Shown: in pieces, positions 1 to 11,374 of the stretch
How positions within the stretch are numbered: the stretch's first letter is position 1
How the letters are laid out: each line of letters starts with the position of its first letter
Assembly (NCBI GenBank): GCA_036346225.1
Contig: JARFIW010000453.1
Span: 7,750,001-7,814,000 of the forward strand
Direction: 5' to 3'
DNA from: Platerodrilus igneus
Taxonomy: Eukaryota > Arthropoda > Insecta > Coleoptera > Lycidae
DNA: 64,000 nucleotides
Translations under genes and position numbers: made by a program
Notes under the pieces: generated by a model
The model's input: the letters and a program-made list of their open reading frames with translations, nothing else
Told to the model about the DNA's origin: nothing
Databases searched by the model: none

Positions 1-480
1 TCAATAAAGAACATTTTTGTCCAAATTTGATGATAAGGCTAGAGATTTTATTTGAGGGTACATTGGAGAGAGCTGTCGTCGTATCATTTGAAAATTGCTC
101 TTTGTGCATAAGCACGTTTTTGATTTTGTTAGCAGATTTTGTTTAGATCGGCATTGCAACGCAATTTAGTCTAGGTGGAACTTGTCGTCGTGGTTGGTCG
201 CTCAGCAGTATGTCAGTCCAGACGAGACTCAGGAAGAGTTGGTCGCTCGGCATTGCGTAAGTCTAGACGAGACTCGAGGTGAGTTAGGCGCTCTAGAAAT
301 TTTTTTGCATCATATTTTTTTGAGTTGATGTAATTTTTGTATTGTTAGTCTAGGTGAGACTCGTAGAGGGTTTGTCACTCTAGCATATGTAGGCGTTGTG
401 AAGCATTGTAGTTGTTTCGACAGTTCAATTGGTAGTAGGATGAGAGTGTACCCGAACACTGATCTTTTTGTTAGCTATCG
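1..480 (+). pseudogene. gag-like remnant, array unit 1 (cut by window start)
   Basis: This is the same segment as 5004-5490 in unit 2. No long open frame remains. It holds four degenerate copies of a block of about 46 bp, starting near 171, 211, 260 and 349; three keep the gagactc core, and all end in a gtcgctc, gcgctc or gtcactc core. In one frame two of them encode a repeated V-S-x-D-E-T motif. A gag origin is inferred only from its place between the primer binding site and the integrase. Confidence 0.4.
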
Positions 481-510
481 TCGTGATTAGTTTTTATTGA
501 TGATTCATAA

Positions 511-1333
511 GCAGGTGGATGGCTTTTAGTTGTTGGTGATTGGTTCTCGAAGTATTCGATTTTACAACCTTTGCGTAGTGCCACGGCACATTTGATTGAG
601 AAGTTTTGGAGAAAAAGTATTTCTTGTCTACGGAGTACCACAATTTGTTATTTGTGATAATGGTCCACAATTAATTGGTCGTGTTTTAAAGCTTTGTGTG
701 CAAAGTACAAAATTTGGTATAATGCTGTTTATGCTCCCCAATGCAATTTTGTGGAAAGAATCAATAAGACAGTTGGAACTGCAATTCGTTCATACGTAGA
801 AGAACATGATACGTGGGATAATGAAATATCAAAATTCAGTACGCAATTAATTCAGCGAAACATGAGTCCACCAACTATTCTCCAAATTTTTAGTCTTTGG
901 TCGTCAGGTACCCTTAAGTGGAAAAGCTTATAGTGAGAATTTTAAACCTGGTGAGGATGTTGATGTCGTCTCCAGTAGTAGACCTTCTTATGTTTTGGAT
1001 CGTCAACTTTTGTTTGATATTTTGGAAATGTCCGTGAAAATTTGCATGTAGCTTATCAACGTTCGAGTAAACGCTACAATCTTAGAAGAAGAGACATTTC
1101 GTTTCAAGTCGGAGAAAGTGTTTGGAGAGCTAATAAGGTACTCTCGAGTGCTGGTGATAAATTCTCCGCTAAGTTAGCTCCAAAGTTCGTTATGAGTAAA
1201 GTTCGGAAAAACATTCCAATTTAGTGTATGAGTTAGAGAACGAAGATGGAACAAGAGCCGGGAAATGGCACGTAAAGACTTGAAACCCGTTGATGTAGCG
1301 TGTCCAAGTGAAAATGATGATCCTGACGATTAG
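511..1333 (+). pseudogene. Ty3/gypsy integrase, unit 1, several frameshifts
   Basis: This copy matches the integrase of units 2 and 3 but is cut into short frames (around 596-799, 694-933 and 1042-1224). Comparison with the other units shows single-base losses in runs: the T run near 605, the A run near 615, the T run near 685, the A run near 834 and the T run near 889. The catalytic aspartate block (VICDNG) and the VERINKT block are still readable in different frames. Because each break is a homopolymer shortening in otherwise identical DNA, sequencing error is as likely as real mutation. The reading ends at the TAG at 1331-1333. Confidence 0.8.
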
Positions 1334-1695
1334 TTCCGGTCTGGTCATCCCTTTGATGTTAAGTAATACAGTAGTGGTTTGCTTTGTTTTGTTCCGATTT
1401 TTTGATTTAGTGTCGTTTCACTAATTTTGAGTATTTTGTTTGATAAGTGGAACAAGTGGTTAAGAATTTTGTAGGTTTTGTAGGGTTGAGATGTGCATTG
1501 GTGTGCACGCCGGTCGTTTTGTTCGCGCGTTATTCGGAAATGTGTTTAGAAGATGTCGTTGACAGATATCTTTTTAATGTAGAAGTAGGTGGGCTATTTA
1601 AGTTGTTGGTCCTGGTTTCTACATATCAAGGTAGAGAATATTTATTTATTCTTTCCTTGTTTTGACCGTTCGAAATATTTTTGTTTGAGTAGGTC

Positions 1696-2140
1696 AAAAT
1701 GGTGAGCCTCACCATTTGGTCCATCACTGATGGGACCTGTTGTTTGGAAATTAGTGATAGGATAATCAGTAGGGTGTAGGAGATTACAGCCCTATCTGGT
1801 TCAATTTTGTTTTGAATTTGTTAAGTGACCTTATGGTTAGGTTACCTTAGTTTTGATTATCTCTTTGCGATAAAGTGATAATATTTTGTATTTGAATTTG
1901 TTAAGTGACCTTATGGTTAGGTTACCTTAGTTTTGATTGTCCCTTTGCGATATAGTGATGATTTTTGTATTTGAAATTTGTGCGCAACCTTTTGGTTGGG
2001 TTAATTTTGTTTGATTATCACTTTGTGATAATAGTGTTTGAAATTTAGGCCTATTAGTAGGGTCTTCCTTTTGATTGTCACTTTATAGTGATAATATTTT
2101 GAATGGTTATGCTGTTTTGAAGTAGTAGCATTCTTTTTTG
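1696..2140 (+). repeat. 3' noncoding hairpins and ~80-bp tandem repeat, unit 1
   Basis: First come two adjacent near-perfect palindromes (1697-1717, AAATGGTGAG against CTCACCATTT; then 1718-1737, GGTCCATCA against TGATGGGACC). Then two near-identical 80-bp repeats start at 1814 and 1894, followed by two degenerate copies from about 1973 and 2040. Each repeat contains a short GATAAT-type hairpin. The block lies between the integrase stop and the polypurine tract. Confidence 0.85.
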
Positions 2141-2561
2141 TAGATAGAGCTAATAGAGCTCTAGGAAGTGAAGTTTTTTTGTGGAAGTTGTGATAAATTA
2201 TGAAATGTTTGGTAACAGTTAGTAGATACTAGCCTTGGTAAGAATAAGAACCTCTAGTTGAAGGATTATTCTGAGTATGATTTTGATTAATTTTTTCCGT
2301 GGAGTGTTAGACTTTCTAATTTGACCCCTCCCAATTTTGACTAATACCGATTGCGACTCCCCGATTTTGTCTCCCGATGGACGTCAGGTACACGTAGTTA
2401 CCAACACACTCGAATTGTAAACATTTGTCTCCCTCGTTTGAATAAATTCGTAAAAATTGTTTTGATAGATAGGAAGGTAGAAAAGGCTAGTATATTTAAA
2501 AAAAAAAAAATTTTTTTGTATTTGTTATACTAAATTCCTTGAAAAAAATTTTTTTTCTTTT

Positions 2562-2573
2562 AGGAAGGGGTAG
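2562..2573 (+). other. Polypurine tract, unit 1
   Basis: AGGAAGGGGTAG sits directly before the LTR start TGTAACA, where a plus-strand primer is expected in LTR elements. Identical tracts lie at 7596-7607 and 12690-12701, before LTR2 and LTR3. Long A and T runs come just upstream. Confidence 0.8.
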
Positions 2574-4103
2574 TGTAACAATTTTATTTTCGAATTCATA
2601 ATTCGCTTCATTTAAGGTACGACAATAGTTAAACACCTTTATTAAGTAAAGTCATAATACATTTTACAATTAAAGTATTACATTGTAACAGCATCTTGAC
2701 TCGTTAGTCTAGTTGTTTTGGATGGCGGTGTATTTCACACCCAGTCGCAAGCGCGTAGAGAGGAATGACAACCCCTTTGGGATCCTCCCATCGTACGAGA
2801 GCACGAGATAGGCACTCGGCGATAGGTAAAGAGGCAGCAGCATGTTTAAGAGAACAATGGCGAGTGACCTGCGGGTCGGTTTGATTAAGTGAAACATTTT
2901 CTGAATAACGGTTGGTAATGTATACTCGTTATTATAGTATGTAATTTGAAAATTTGTTTAGCGCAAACCAAGATTAGACGACGAAACACTACAACACTTA
3001 GGCGATGAGAAGTTAAACAATAATAACTTAGAACTGTGAATCAACGTTTAGAAACCACTTCAACTTAACACATGCTTTTAGAGGATGGAAAGCAGATCTA
3101 ATTAACAGGAGATCAGTTGTTGGTCCGAGCCAAGATACTACTTTGTTAGGATGTAAGCAGTTAATTCCGCATGACGATGCACATCCTATTTCAGCCTATG
3201 AAAGCAGTTTTGTTTGGTTCGTAGTAATTTTAAGAAATTCAATTGTGTTCCACTCAGGAAACACGCTATTTTATTTTGATACGTATAAATACGATTTTGT
3301 TATTCACTTTATCTGTTGCTAAGCTGGATTTCCCAGCGCCAAACTTAAAATTCACTGTTTATTTAGTCAAAACAACACGTTGCTGCACTATAAAATAACA
3401 TGTGTAATTACGTCATTTGTTTGTTTGAGATATACTGCTGACACTTGTATTTATGAAAGCAGATGCTCAGTATTTTATTACTACCAACTTTGAAAACGAG
3501 AATATCTTTATGAACATTTTCATTTTAAACTGAAATTAGCACATGTAACTTAACGAGAATATTTTGTATTTTAATTTTGACAATGTAATAGACCTAATCA
3601 GATCTGAATGGGTTAAAAACTATTAATGTAACAAGTACACTTTGTTGTAATATTCTTGATCTAGAAACAGATTGATAAATACCTTATCTTAAATTTCCAA
3701 ACTACTACAAGTAATTATTTAATTTTGTTGCATTCAATTTTATTTAAAGTTAAAGGAATTCTTTCTAGTAAATTATTAACCTAAGTTTAAAGTTTTTTAT
3801 TTTGATCAAGTGTGATCAAACCTAGCAACCCAAAAAGGCAATAAGAGTTGAATTTTGATGCCACCCTTATGTAGAAAATATTCTTTTTATTTTTTTAGGC
3901 ATATTTGAGGGACACAAACAGTGTTCCCATTTTCTATGTTGACTTAATTATTATTCTTTCTTACAGGAACAGCGTCTTATTCAGTTAAGACATATTTTTG
4001 TCATTGAAGGCAACGTCCCATCATTGGGTTACCACGCCCATACAAAAAACCAACGTGGGGCTTGCCATAAAGATAAAAATAAATTAAAAAAAAATAAGTT
4101 ACA
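2574..4103 (+). repeat. LTR1 of the array (1,530 bp)
   Basis: It begins TGTAACA and ends AAGTTACA, giving a perfect 6-bp terminal inverted repeat. It is followed after one base by the primer binding site and preceded by the polypurine tract. A GC-richer island lies at about 2710-2890 in otherwise AT-rich DNA. A pyrimidine tract ending ttctttcttacag (about 3954-3966) resembles a splice acceptor. Near the 3' end (about 4053-4069) there is a second primer-binding-like string, caacgtggggcttgcc, so the true LTR end could be debated. Confidence 0.88.
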
Positions 4104-4104
4104 C

Positions 4105-4126
4105 TGGCGCCGGCAACGTTTGGGGC
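4105..4126 (+). other. Primer binding site, unit 2
   Basis: The site starts TGGCGCC and ends TTTGGGGC, one base after the LTR. This resembles the lysine-tRNA primer sites of gypsy-type elements, with an insertion in the middle. The same site occurs at 9139-9160 after LTR2. Confidence 0.7.
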
Positions 4127-4600
4127 TTCGAAATTTGTTTGTTCATAATTTGATTAACTTCGAAATTTGTTTGTTCATAATTTGATTAACTTCGAAATTT
4201 GTTTGTTCATAATTTGATTAGCTTCGAAGTTTGTTTGTTCATAATTTGATTAACGTCGAAATTTGTTTGTTCATAATTTGATTAACGTCGAAATTTGTTT
4301 GTTCATAATTTGATTAACTTCGAAATTTGTTTGTTCATAATTTGATTTACCTCGAAATTTGTTTGTTCAAAATTAATTTTACTTCGAGATTCGTTCGTTC
4401 AAAAATTATTTTTACTCTGAAACTTGTTTGTTCAAAAATAATTTTACTTTGAAATTGCCTGTTCAAAATTTAGTTTGCTTCGAAATTTGTTTATTCAAAA
4501 TTATTTTGCTTCGAAATTAGTTTGTTCGAAAAGTATTTTGCTTCGAGATTTGTTTGTTCAAAAATAGTTTTGCATCGAGATTTGTTTGCTCAACGTTTAT
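4126..4600 (+). repeat. 32-bp minisatellite after the primer binding site, unit 2
   Basis: About 14 copies of a 32-bp unit built on cttcgaaatttgtttgttc are arranged directly. The first seven or eight copies are nearly identical and later ones decay progressively. It occupies the 5' untranslated part of the element. Confidence 0.95.
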
Positions 4601-4862
4601 GTGATAATTAGGTTTGGTTATTTAAAAGATTGGTTGTAACGATAACCCCCGTTCAGTCGATTAATTAACTTAGTTAAATTTATTTTTGGCTTTCATTCTG
4701 TTTTGACCCAATATAATTTTTTTGTTATTGTTTTGGCAAAAATTACTTTACCAAAAACACCTTTTGACTTTTACCTTTAGTTGCCCGAATTTGTTTTGAC
4801 AATTTTTGTAAGGTTTAAGTCATTTAGATCTTTCAGTTTGATTCCATTGGGCTTGAGTAATC

Positions 4863-5497
4863 ATGTCGGAGAAATTCCGGATTGTTTGTCTACTTAAAGA
4901 AGAACTGGAGTAGTGAGTGAGAAACCAGTTTTGGAGAAAAGGAAAATTTTAGGAAGACTGTTGGCTAAAGAAGCTGATAAGCCTGGAGTTTGATTTGTTT
5001 GAGTCAATAAAGAACATTTTTGTCCAAATTTGATGATAAGGCTAGAGATTTTATTTGAGGGTACATTGGAGAGAGCTGTCGTCGTATCATTTGAAAATTG
5101 CTCTTTGTGCATAAGCACGTTTTTGATTTTGTTAGCAGATTTTGTTTAGATCGGCATTGCAACGCAATTTAGTCTAGGTGGAACTTGTCGTCGTGGTTGG
5201 TCGCTCAGCAGTATGTCAGTCCAGACGAGACTCAGGAAGAGTTGGTCGCTCGGCATTGCGTAAGTCTAGACGAGACTCGAGGTGAGTTAGGCGCTCTAGA
5301 AATTTTTGCATCATATTTTTTGAGTTGATGTAATTTTTGTATTGTTAGTCTAGGTGAGACTCGTAGAGGGTTTGTCACTCTAGCATATGTAGGCGTTGTG
5401 AAGCATTGTAGTTGTTTCGACAGTTCAATTGGTAGTAGGATGAGAGTGTACCCGAACACTGATCTTTTTGTTAGCTATCGTCGTGATTAGTTTTTTT
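4863..5497 (+). pseudogene. gag-like start, unit 2, degenerate
   Basis: An ATG at 4863 opens a short frame beginning M-S-E-K-F-R-I-V that stops after about 16 codons; a shifted frame continues for roughly 30 more. This is where gag should start, about 760 bases after the primer binding site. The later part has the four-copy block described for unit 1. Nothing resembling a nucleocapsid zinc knuckle, protease or polymerase follows; the sequence passes straight into integrase near 5510. Assignment to gag is positional and tentative. Confidence 0.4.
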
Positions 5498-5512
5498 ATT
5501 GATGATTCATAA

Positions 5513-6341
5513 GCAGGTGGATGGCTTTTAGTTGTTGGTGATTGGTTCTCGAAGTATTCGATTTTACAACCTTTGCGTAGTGCCACGGCACATTTGATTG
5601 AGAAGTTTTTGGAGAAAAAAGTATTTCTTGTCTACGGAGTACCACAATTTGTTATTTGTGATAATGGTCCACAATTAATTGGTCGTGTTTTTAAAGCTTT
5701 GTGTGCAAAGTACAAAATTTGGTATAATGCTGTTTATGCTCCCCAATGCAATTTTGTGGAAAGAATCAATAAGACAGTTGGAACTGCAATTCGTTCATAC
5801 GTAGAAGAACATGATACGTGGGATAATGAAATATCAAAAATTCAGTACGCAATTAATTCAGCGAAACATGAGTCCACCAACTATTCTCCAAATTTTTTAG
5901 TCTTTGGTCGTCAGGTACCCTTAAGTGGAAAAGCTTATAGTGAGAATTTTAAACCTGGTGAGGATGTTGATGTCGTCTCCAGTAGTAGACCTTCTTATGT
6001 TTTGGATCGTCAACTTTTGTTTGATATTTTGGAAATGTCCGTGAAAATTTGCATGTAGCTTATCAACGTTCGAGTAAACGCTACAATCTTAGAAGAAGAG
6101 ACATTTCGTTTCAAGTCGGAGAAAGTGTTTGGAGAGCTAATAAGGTACTCTCGAGTGCTGGTGATAAATTCTCCGCTAAGTTAGCTCCAAAGTTCGTTAT
6201 GAGTAAAGTTCGGAAAAACATTCCAATTTAGTGTATGAGTTAGAGAACGAAGATGGAACAAGAGCCGGGAAATGGCACGTAAAAGACTTGAAACCCGTTG
6301 ATGTAGCGTGTCCAAGTGAAAATGATGATCCTGACGATTAG
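5513..6341 (+). pseudogene. Ty3/gypsy integrase C-terminal half, unit 2, two frameshifts
   Basis: The frame is open from about 5513, after a TAA, through 6058. It begins in the core at VVGDWFSKY (first catalytic Asp), continues with YGVPQFVICDNG (second Asp) and reaches CNFVERINKT (catalytic Glu) about 32 residues later, slightly shorter than the usual 34-35. The zinc-binding HHCC domain is absent. A one-T deletion near 6029 relative to unit 3 shifts the frame; the C-terminal part continues at 6049-6231 and, after a second shift at the A run near 6216, to the TAG at 6339-6341. The last segment is the conserved K-W-H-V-K-D-L-K-P tail of gypsy integrases. It would join element ends to target DNA if intact; here it lacks the N-terminus and is broken. 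Confidence 0.88.
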
Positions 6342-6711
6342 TTCCGGTCTGGTCATCCCTTTGATGTTAAGTAATACAGTAGTGGTTTGCTTTGTTTTGT
6401 TCCGATTTTTTGATTTAGTGTCGTTTCACTAATTTTGAGTATTTTGTTTGATAAGTGGAACAAGTGGTTAAGAATTTTGTAGGTTTTGTAGGGTTGAGAT
6501 GTGCATTGGTGTGCACGCTCGGTCGTTTTGTTCGCGCGTTATTCGGAAATGTGTTTAGAAGATGTCGTTGACAGATATCTTTTAATGTAGAAGTAGGTGG
6601 GCTATTTAAGTTGTTGGTCCTGGTTTCTACATATCAAGGTAGAGAGAATATTTATTTATTCTTTCCTTGTTTTGACCGTTCGAAATATTTTTGTTTGAGT
6701 AGGTCAAAATG

Positions 6712-7170
6712 GTGAGCCTCACCATTTGGTCCATCACTGATGGGACCTGTTGTTTGGAAATTAGTGATAGGATAATCAGTAGGGTGTAGGAGATTACAGC
6801 ATCCAGTTATCTGGTTACCAAATCTCTTGTTGATAAATTTTGTATGAATTTGTTAAGTGACCTTATGGTTAGGTTACCTTAGTTTTGATTATCTCTTTGC
6901 GATAAAGTGATAATATTTTGTATTTGAATTTGTTAAGTGACCTTATGGTTAGGTTACCTTAGTTTTGATTGTCCCTTTGCGATATAGTGATGATTTTTTG
7001 TATTTGAAATTTGTGCGCAACCTTTTGGTTGGGTTAATTTTGTTTTGATTATCACTTTGTGATAATAGTGTTTGAAATTTAGGCCTATTAGTAGGGTCTT
7101 CCTTTTGATTGTCACTTTATAGTGATAATATTTTGAATGGTTATGCTGTTTTGAAGTAGTAGCATTCTTT
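6712..7170 (+). repeat. 3' noncoding hairpins and tandem repeat, unit 2
   Basis: It has the same organisation as in unit 1, with two intact repeat copies from 6846 and two degenerate ones. Just before the first copy, 6800-6845 differs from units 1 and 3: their segment beginning ccctatctggttcaatt is replaced by an unrelated-looking stretch of about 45 bases. Confidence 0.85.
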
Positions 7171-7607
7171 TTTTGTAGATAGAGCTAATAGAGCTCTAGG
7201 AAGTGAAGTTTTTTTGTGGAAGTTGTGATAAATTATGAAATGTTTGGTAACAGTTAGTAGATACTAGCCTTGGTAAGAATAAGAACCTCTAGTTGAAGGA
7301 TTATTCTGAGTATGATTTTGATTAATTTTTTCCGTGGAGTGTTAGACTTTCTAATTTGACCCCTCCCAATTTTGACTAATACCGATTGCGACTCCCCGAT
7401 TTTGTCTCCCGATGGACGTCAGGTACACGTAGTTACCAACACACTCGAATTGTAAATATTTGTCTCCCTCGTTTGAATAAATTCGTAAAATTGTTTTGAT
7501 AGATAGGAAGGTAGAAAAGGCTAGTATATTTAAAAAAAAAAAAATTTTTTTGTATTTGTTATACTAAATTCCTTGAAAAAAAATTTTTTTCTTTTAGGAA
7601 GGGGTAG

Positions 7608-9137
7608 TGTAACAATTTTATTTTCGAATTCATAATTCGCTTCATTTAAGGTACGACAATAGTTAAACACCTTTATTAAGTAAAGTCATAATACATTTTA
7701 CAATTAAAGTATTACATTGTAACAGCATCTTGACTCGTTAGTCTAGTTGTTTTGGATGGCGGTGTATTTCACACCCAGTCGCAAGCGCGTAGAGAGGAAT
7801 GACAACCCCCCCTTTGGGATCCTCCCATCGTACGAGAGCACGAGATAGGCACTCGGCGATAGGTAAAAGAGGCAGCAGCATGTTTAAGAGAACAATGGCG
7901 AGTGACCTGCGGGTCGGTTTGATTAAGTGAAACATTTTCTGAATAACGGTTGGTAATGTATACTCGTTATTATAGTATGTAATTTGAAAATTTGTTTAGC
8001 GCAAACCAAGATTAGACGACGAAACACTACAACACTTAGGCGATGAGAAGTTAAACAATAATAACTTAGAACTGTGAATCAACGTTTAGAAACCACTTCA
8101 ACTTAACACATGCTTTTAGAGGATGGAAAGCAGATCTAATTAACAGGAGATCAGTTGTTGGTCCGAGCCAAGATACTACTTTGTTAGGATGTAAGCAGTT
8201 AATTCCGCATGACGATGCACATCCTATTTCAGCCTATGAAAGCAGTTTTGTTTGGTTCGTAGTAATTTTAAGAAATTCAATTGTGTTCCACTCAGGAAAC
8301 ACGCTATTTTATTTTGATACGTATAAATACGATTTTGTTATTCACTTTATCTGTTGCTAAGCTGGATTTCCCAGCGCCAAACTTAAAATTCACTGTTTAT
8401 TTAGTCAAAACAACACGTTGCTGCACTATAAAATAACATGTGTAATTACGTCATTTGTTTGTTTGAGATATACTGCTGACACTTGTATTTATGAAAGCAG
8501 ATGCTCAGTATTTTATTACTACCAACTTTGAAAACGAGAATATCTTTATGAACATTTTCATTTTAAACTGAAATTAGCACATGTAACTTAACGAGAATAT
8601 TTTGTATTTTAATTTTGACAATGTAATAGACCTAATCAGATCTGAATGGGTTAAAAACTATTAATGTAACAAGTACACTTTGTTGTAATATTCTTGATCT
8701 AGAAACAGATTGATAAATACCTTATCTTAAATTTCCAAACTACTACAAGTAATTATTTAATTTTGTTGCATTCAATTTTATTTAAAGTTAAAGGAATTCT
8801 TTCTAGTAAATTATTAACCTAAGTTTAAAGTTTTTTATTTTGATCAAGTGTGATCAAACCTAGCAACCCAAAAAGGCAATAAGAGTTGAATTTTGATGCC
8901 ACCCTTATGTAGAAAATATTCTTTTTATTTTTTTAGGCATATTTGAGGGACACAAACAGTGTTCCCATTTTCTATGTTGACTTAATTATTATTCTTTCTT
9001 ACAGGAACAGCGTCTTATTCAGTTAAGACATATTTTTGTCATTGAAGGCAACGTCCCATCATTGGGTTACCACGCCCATACAAAACCAACGTGGGGCTTG
9101 CCATAAAGATAAAAATAAATTAAAAAAATAAGTTACA
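7608..9137 (+). repeat. LTR2 of the array (1,530 bp)
   Basis: It is the same length as LTR1 and nearly identical by eye, with small run-length differences (for example a longer C run near 7806 and a shorter A run near 9080). It has TGTAACA and GTTACA ends, a polypurine tract before it and a primer binding site after it. Confidence 0.9.
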
Positions 9138-9159
9138 CTGGCGCCGGCAACGTTTGGGG

Positions 9160-9630
9160 CTTCGAAATTTGTTTGTTCATAATTTGATTAACTTCGAAAT
9201 TTGTTTGTTCATAATTTGATTAACTTCGAAATTTGTTTGTTCATAATTTGATTAGCTTCGAAGTTTGTTTGTTCATAATTTGATTAACGTCGAAATTTGT
9301 TTGTTCATAATTTGATTAACGTCGAAATTTGTTTGTTCATAATTTGATTAACTTCGAAATTTGTTTGTTCATAATTTGATTTACCTCGAAATTTGTTTGT
9401 TCAAAATTAATTTTACTTCGATATTCGTTCGTTCAAAAATTATTTTTACTCTGAAACTTGTTTGTTCAAAATAATTTTACTTTGAAATTGCCTGTTCAAA
9501 ATTTAGTTTGCTTCGAAATTTGTTTATTCAAAATTATTTTGCTTCGAAATTAGTTTGTTCGAAAAGTATTTTGCTTCGAGATTTGTTTGTTCAAAAATAG
9601 TTTTGCATCGAGATTTGTTTGCTCAACGTT
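9160..9630 (+). repeat. 32-bp minisatellite, unit 3
   Basis: This is the same minisatellite as at 4126-4600, with the same order of variant copies. The shared order shows that the array duplicated as a whole and that the repeats did not expand independently. Confidence 0.93.
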
Positions 9631-9894
9631 TATGTGATAATTATGTTTGGTTATTTAAAAGATTGGTTGTAACGATAACCCCCGTTCAGTCGATTAATTA
9701 ACTTAGTTAAATTTATTTTTGGCTTTCATTCTGTTTTGACCCAATATAATTTTTTTGTTATTGTTTTGGCAAAAATTACTTTACCAAAAACACCTTTTGA
9801 CTTTTACCTTTAGTTGCCCGAATTTGTTTTGACAATTTTGTAAGGTTTAAGTCATTTAGATCTTTCAGTTTGATTCCATTGGGCTTGAGTAATC

Positions 9895-10530
9895 ATGTCG
9901 GAGAAATTCCGGATTGTTTGTCTACTTAAAGAAGAACTGGAGTAGTGAGTGAGAAACCAGTTTTGGAGAAAAGGAAAATTTTAGGAAGACTGTTGGCTAA
10001 AGAAGCTGATAAGCCTGGAGTTTGATTTGTTTGAGTCAATAAAGAACATTTTTGTCCAAATTTGATGATAAGGCTAGAGATTTTATTTGAGGGTACATTG
10101 GAGAGCTGTCGTCGTATCATTTGAAAATTGCTCTTTGTGCATAAGCACGTTTTGATTTTGTTAGCAGATTTTGTTTAGATCGGCATTGCAACGCAATTTA
10201 GTCTAGGTGGAACTTGTCGTCGTGGTTGGTCGCTCAGCAGTATGTCAGTCCAGACGAGACTCAGGAAGAGTTGGTCGCTCGGCATTGCGTAAGTCTAGAC
10301 GAGACTCGAGGTGAGTTAGGCGCTCTAGAAATTTTTTTGCATCATATTTTTTTGAGTTGATGTAATTTTTGTATTGTTAGTCTAGGTGAGACTCGTAGAG
10401 GGTTTGTCACTCTAGCATATGTAGGCGTTGTGAAGCATTGTAGTTGTTTCGACAGTTCAATTGGTAGTAGGATGAGAGTGTACCCGAACACTGATCTTTT
10501 TGTTAGCTATCGTCGTGATTAGTTTTTTTA
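9895..10530 (+). pseudogene. gag-like start, unit 3, degenerate
   Basis: It is a copy of 4863-5497 with the same early stop and the same four-copy block. A small deletion of a GA repeat near 10102 (gagagct against gagagagct) distinguishes it from the other units. Confidence 0.4.
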
Positions 10531-10544
10531 TTGATGATTCATAA

Positions 10545-11374
10545 GCAGGTGGATGGCTTTTAGTTGTTGGTGATTGGTTCTCGAAGTATTCGATTTTACA
10601 ACCTTTGCGTAGTGCCACGGCACATTTGATTGAGAAGTTTTTGGAGAAAAAAGTATTTCTTGTCTACGGAGTACCACAATTTGTTATTTGTGATAATGGT
10701 CCACAATTAATTGGTCGTGTTTTTAAAGCTTTGTGTGCAAAGTACAAAATTTGGTATAATGCTGTTTATGCTCCCCAATGCAATTTTGTGGAAAGAATCA
10801 ATAAGACAGTTGGAACTGCAATTCGTTCATACGTAGAAGAACATGATACGTGGGATAATGAAATATCAAAAATTCAGTACGCAATTAATTCAGCGAAACA
10901 TGAGTCCACCAACTATTCTCCAAATTTTTTAGTCTTTGGTCGTCAGGTACCCTTAAGTGGAAAAGCTTATAGTGAGAATTTTAAACCTGGTGAGGATGTT
11001 GATGTCGTCTCCAGTAGTAGACCTTCTTATGTTTTGGATCGTCAACTTTTGTTTGATATTTTTGGAAATGTCCGTGAAAATTTGCATGTAGCTTATCAAC
11101 GTTCGAGTAAACGCTACAATCTTAGAAGAAGAGACATTTCGTTTCAAGTCGGAGAAAGTGTTTGGAGAGCTAATAAGGTACTCTCGAGTGCTGGTGATAA
11201 ATTCTCCGCTAAGTTAGCTCCAAAGTTCGTTATGAGTAAAGTTCGGAAAAACATTCCAATTTAGTGTATGAGTTAGAGAACGAAGATGGAACAAGAGCCG
11301 GGAAATGGCACGTAAAAGACTTGAAACCCGTTGATGTAGCGTGTCCAAGTGAAAATGATGATCCTGACGATTAG
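10545..11374 (+). pseudogene. Ty3/gypsy integrase C-terminal half, unit 3, best preserved
   Basis: One frame runs from about 10545 to 11264 (about 240 residues). It covers the catalytic core (GDWFSKY, VICDNG, then VERINKT), the region after it (TNYSPNFLVFGRQVP) and most of the C-terminal domain (SFQVGESVWRANKVLSS, KLAPKF). A frameshift at the A run near 11249 interrupts the last 40 or so codons, which end at the TAG at 11372-11374. The same shift is present in all three units, so it predates the array or reflects a systematic base-calling error. The frame has no N-terminal HHCC zinc domain and no clear start codon: the deletion junction lies near 10540, and the frame begins directly in the core. 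Confidence 0.9.

Noticed and set aside
2710..2900. GC-rich island in the LTR read as an RNA gene or a 62-codon minus-strand protein
   Set aside because: No recognisable tRNA or snRNA fold, and the frame changes between LTR copies; kept only as a note under LTR1.
4126..4600. CRISPR-like array
   Set aside because: Direct repeats without unique spacers, inside a eukaryotic LTR element leader; it is a minisatellite.
10953..11147. Minus-strand frame over the unit 3 integrase
   Set aside because: Antisense shadow of the integrase; no independent support.
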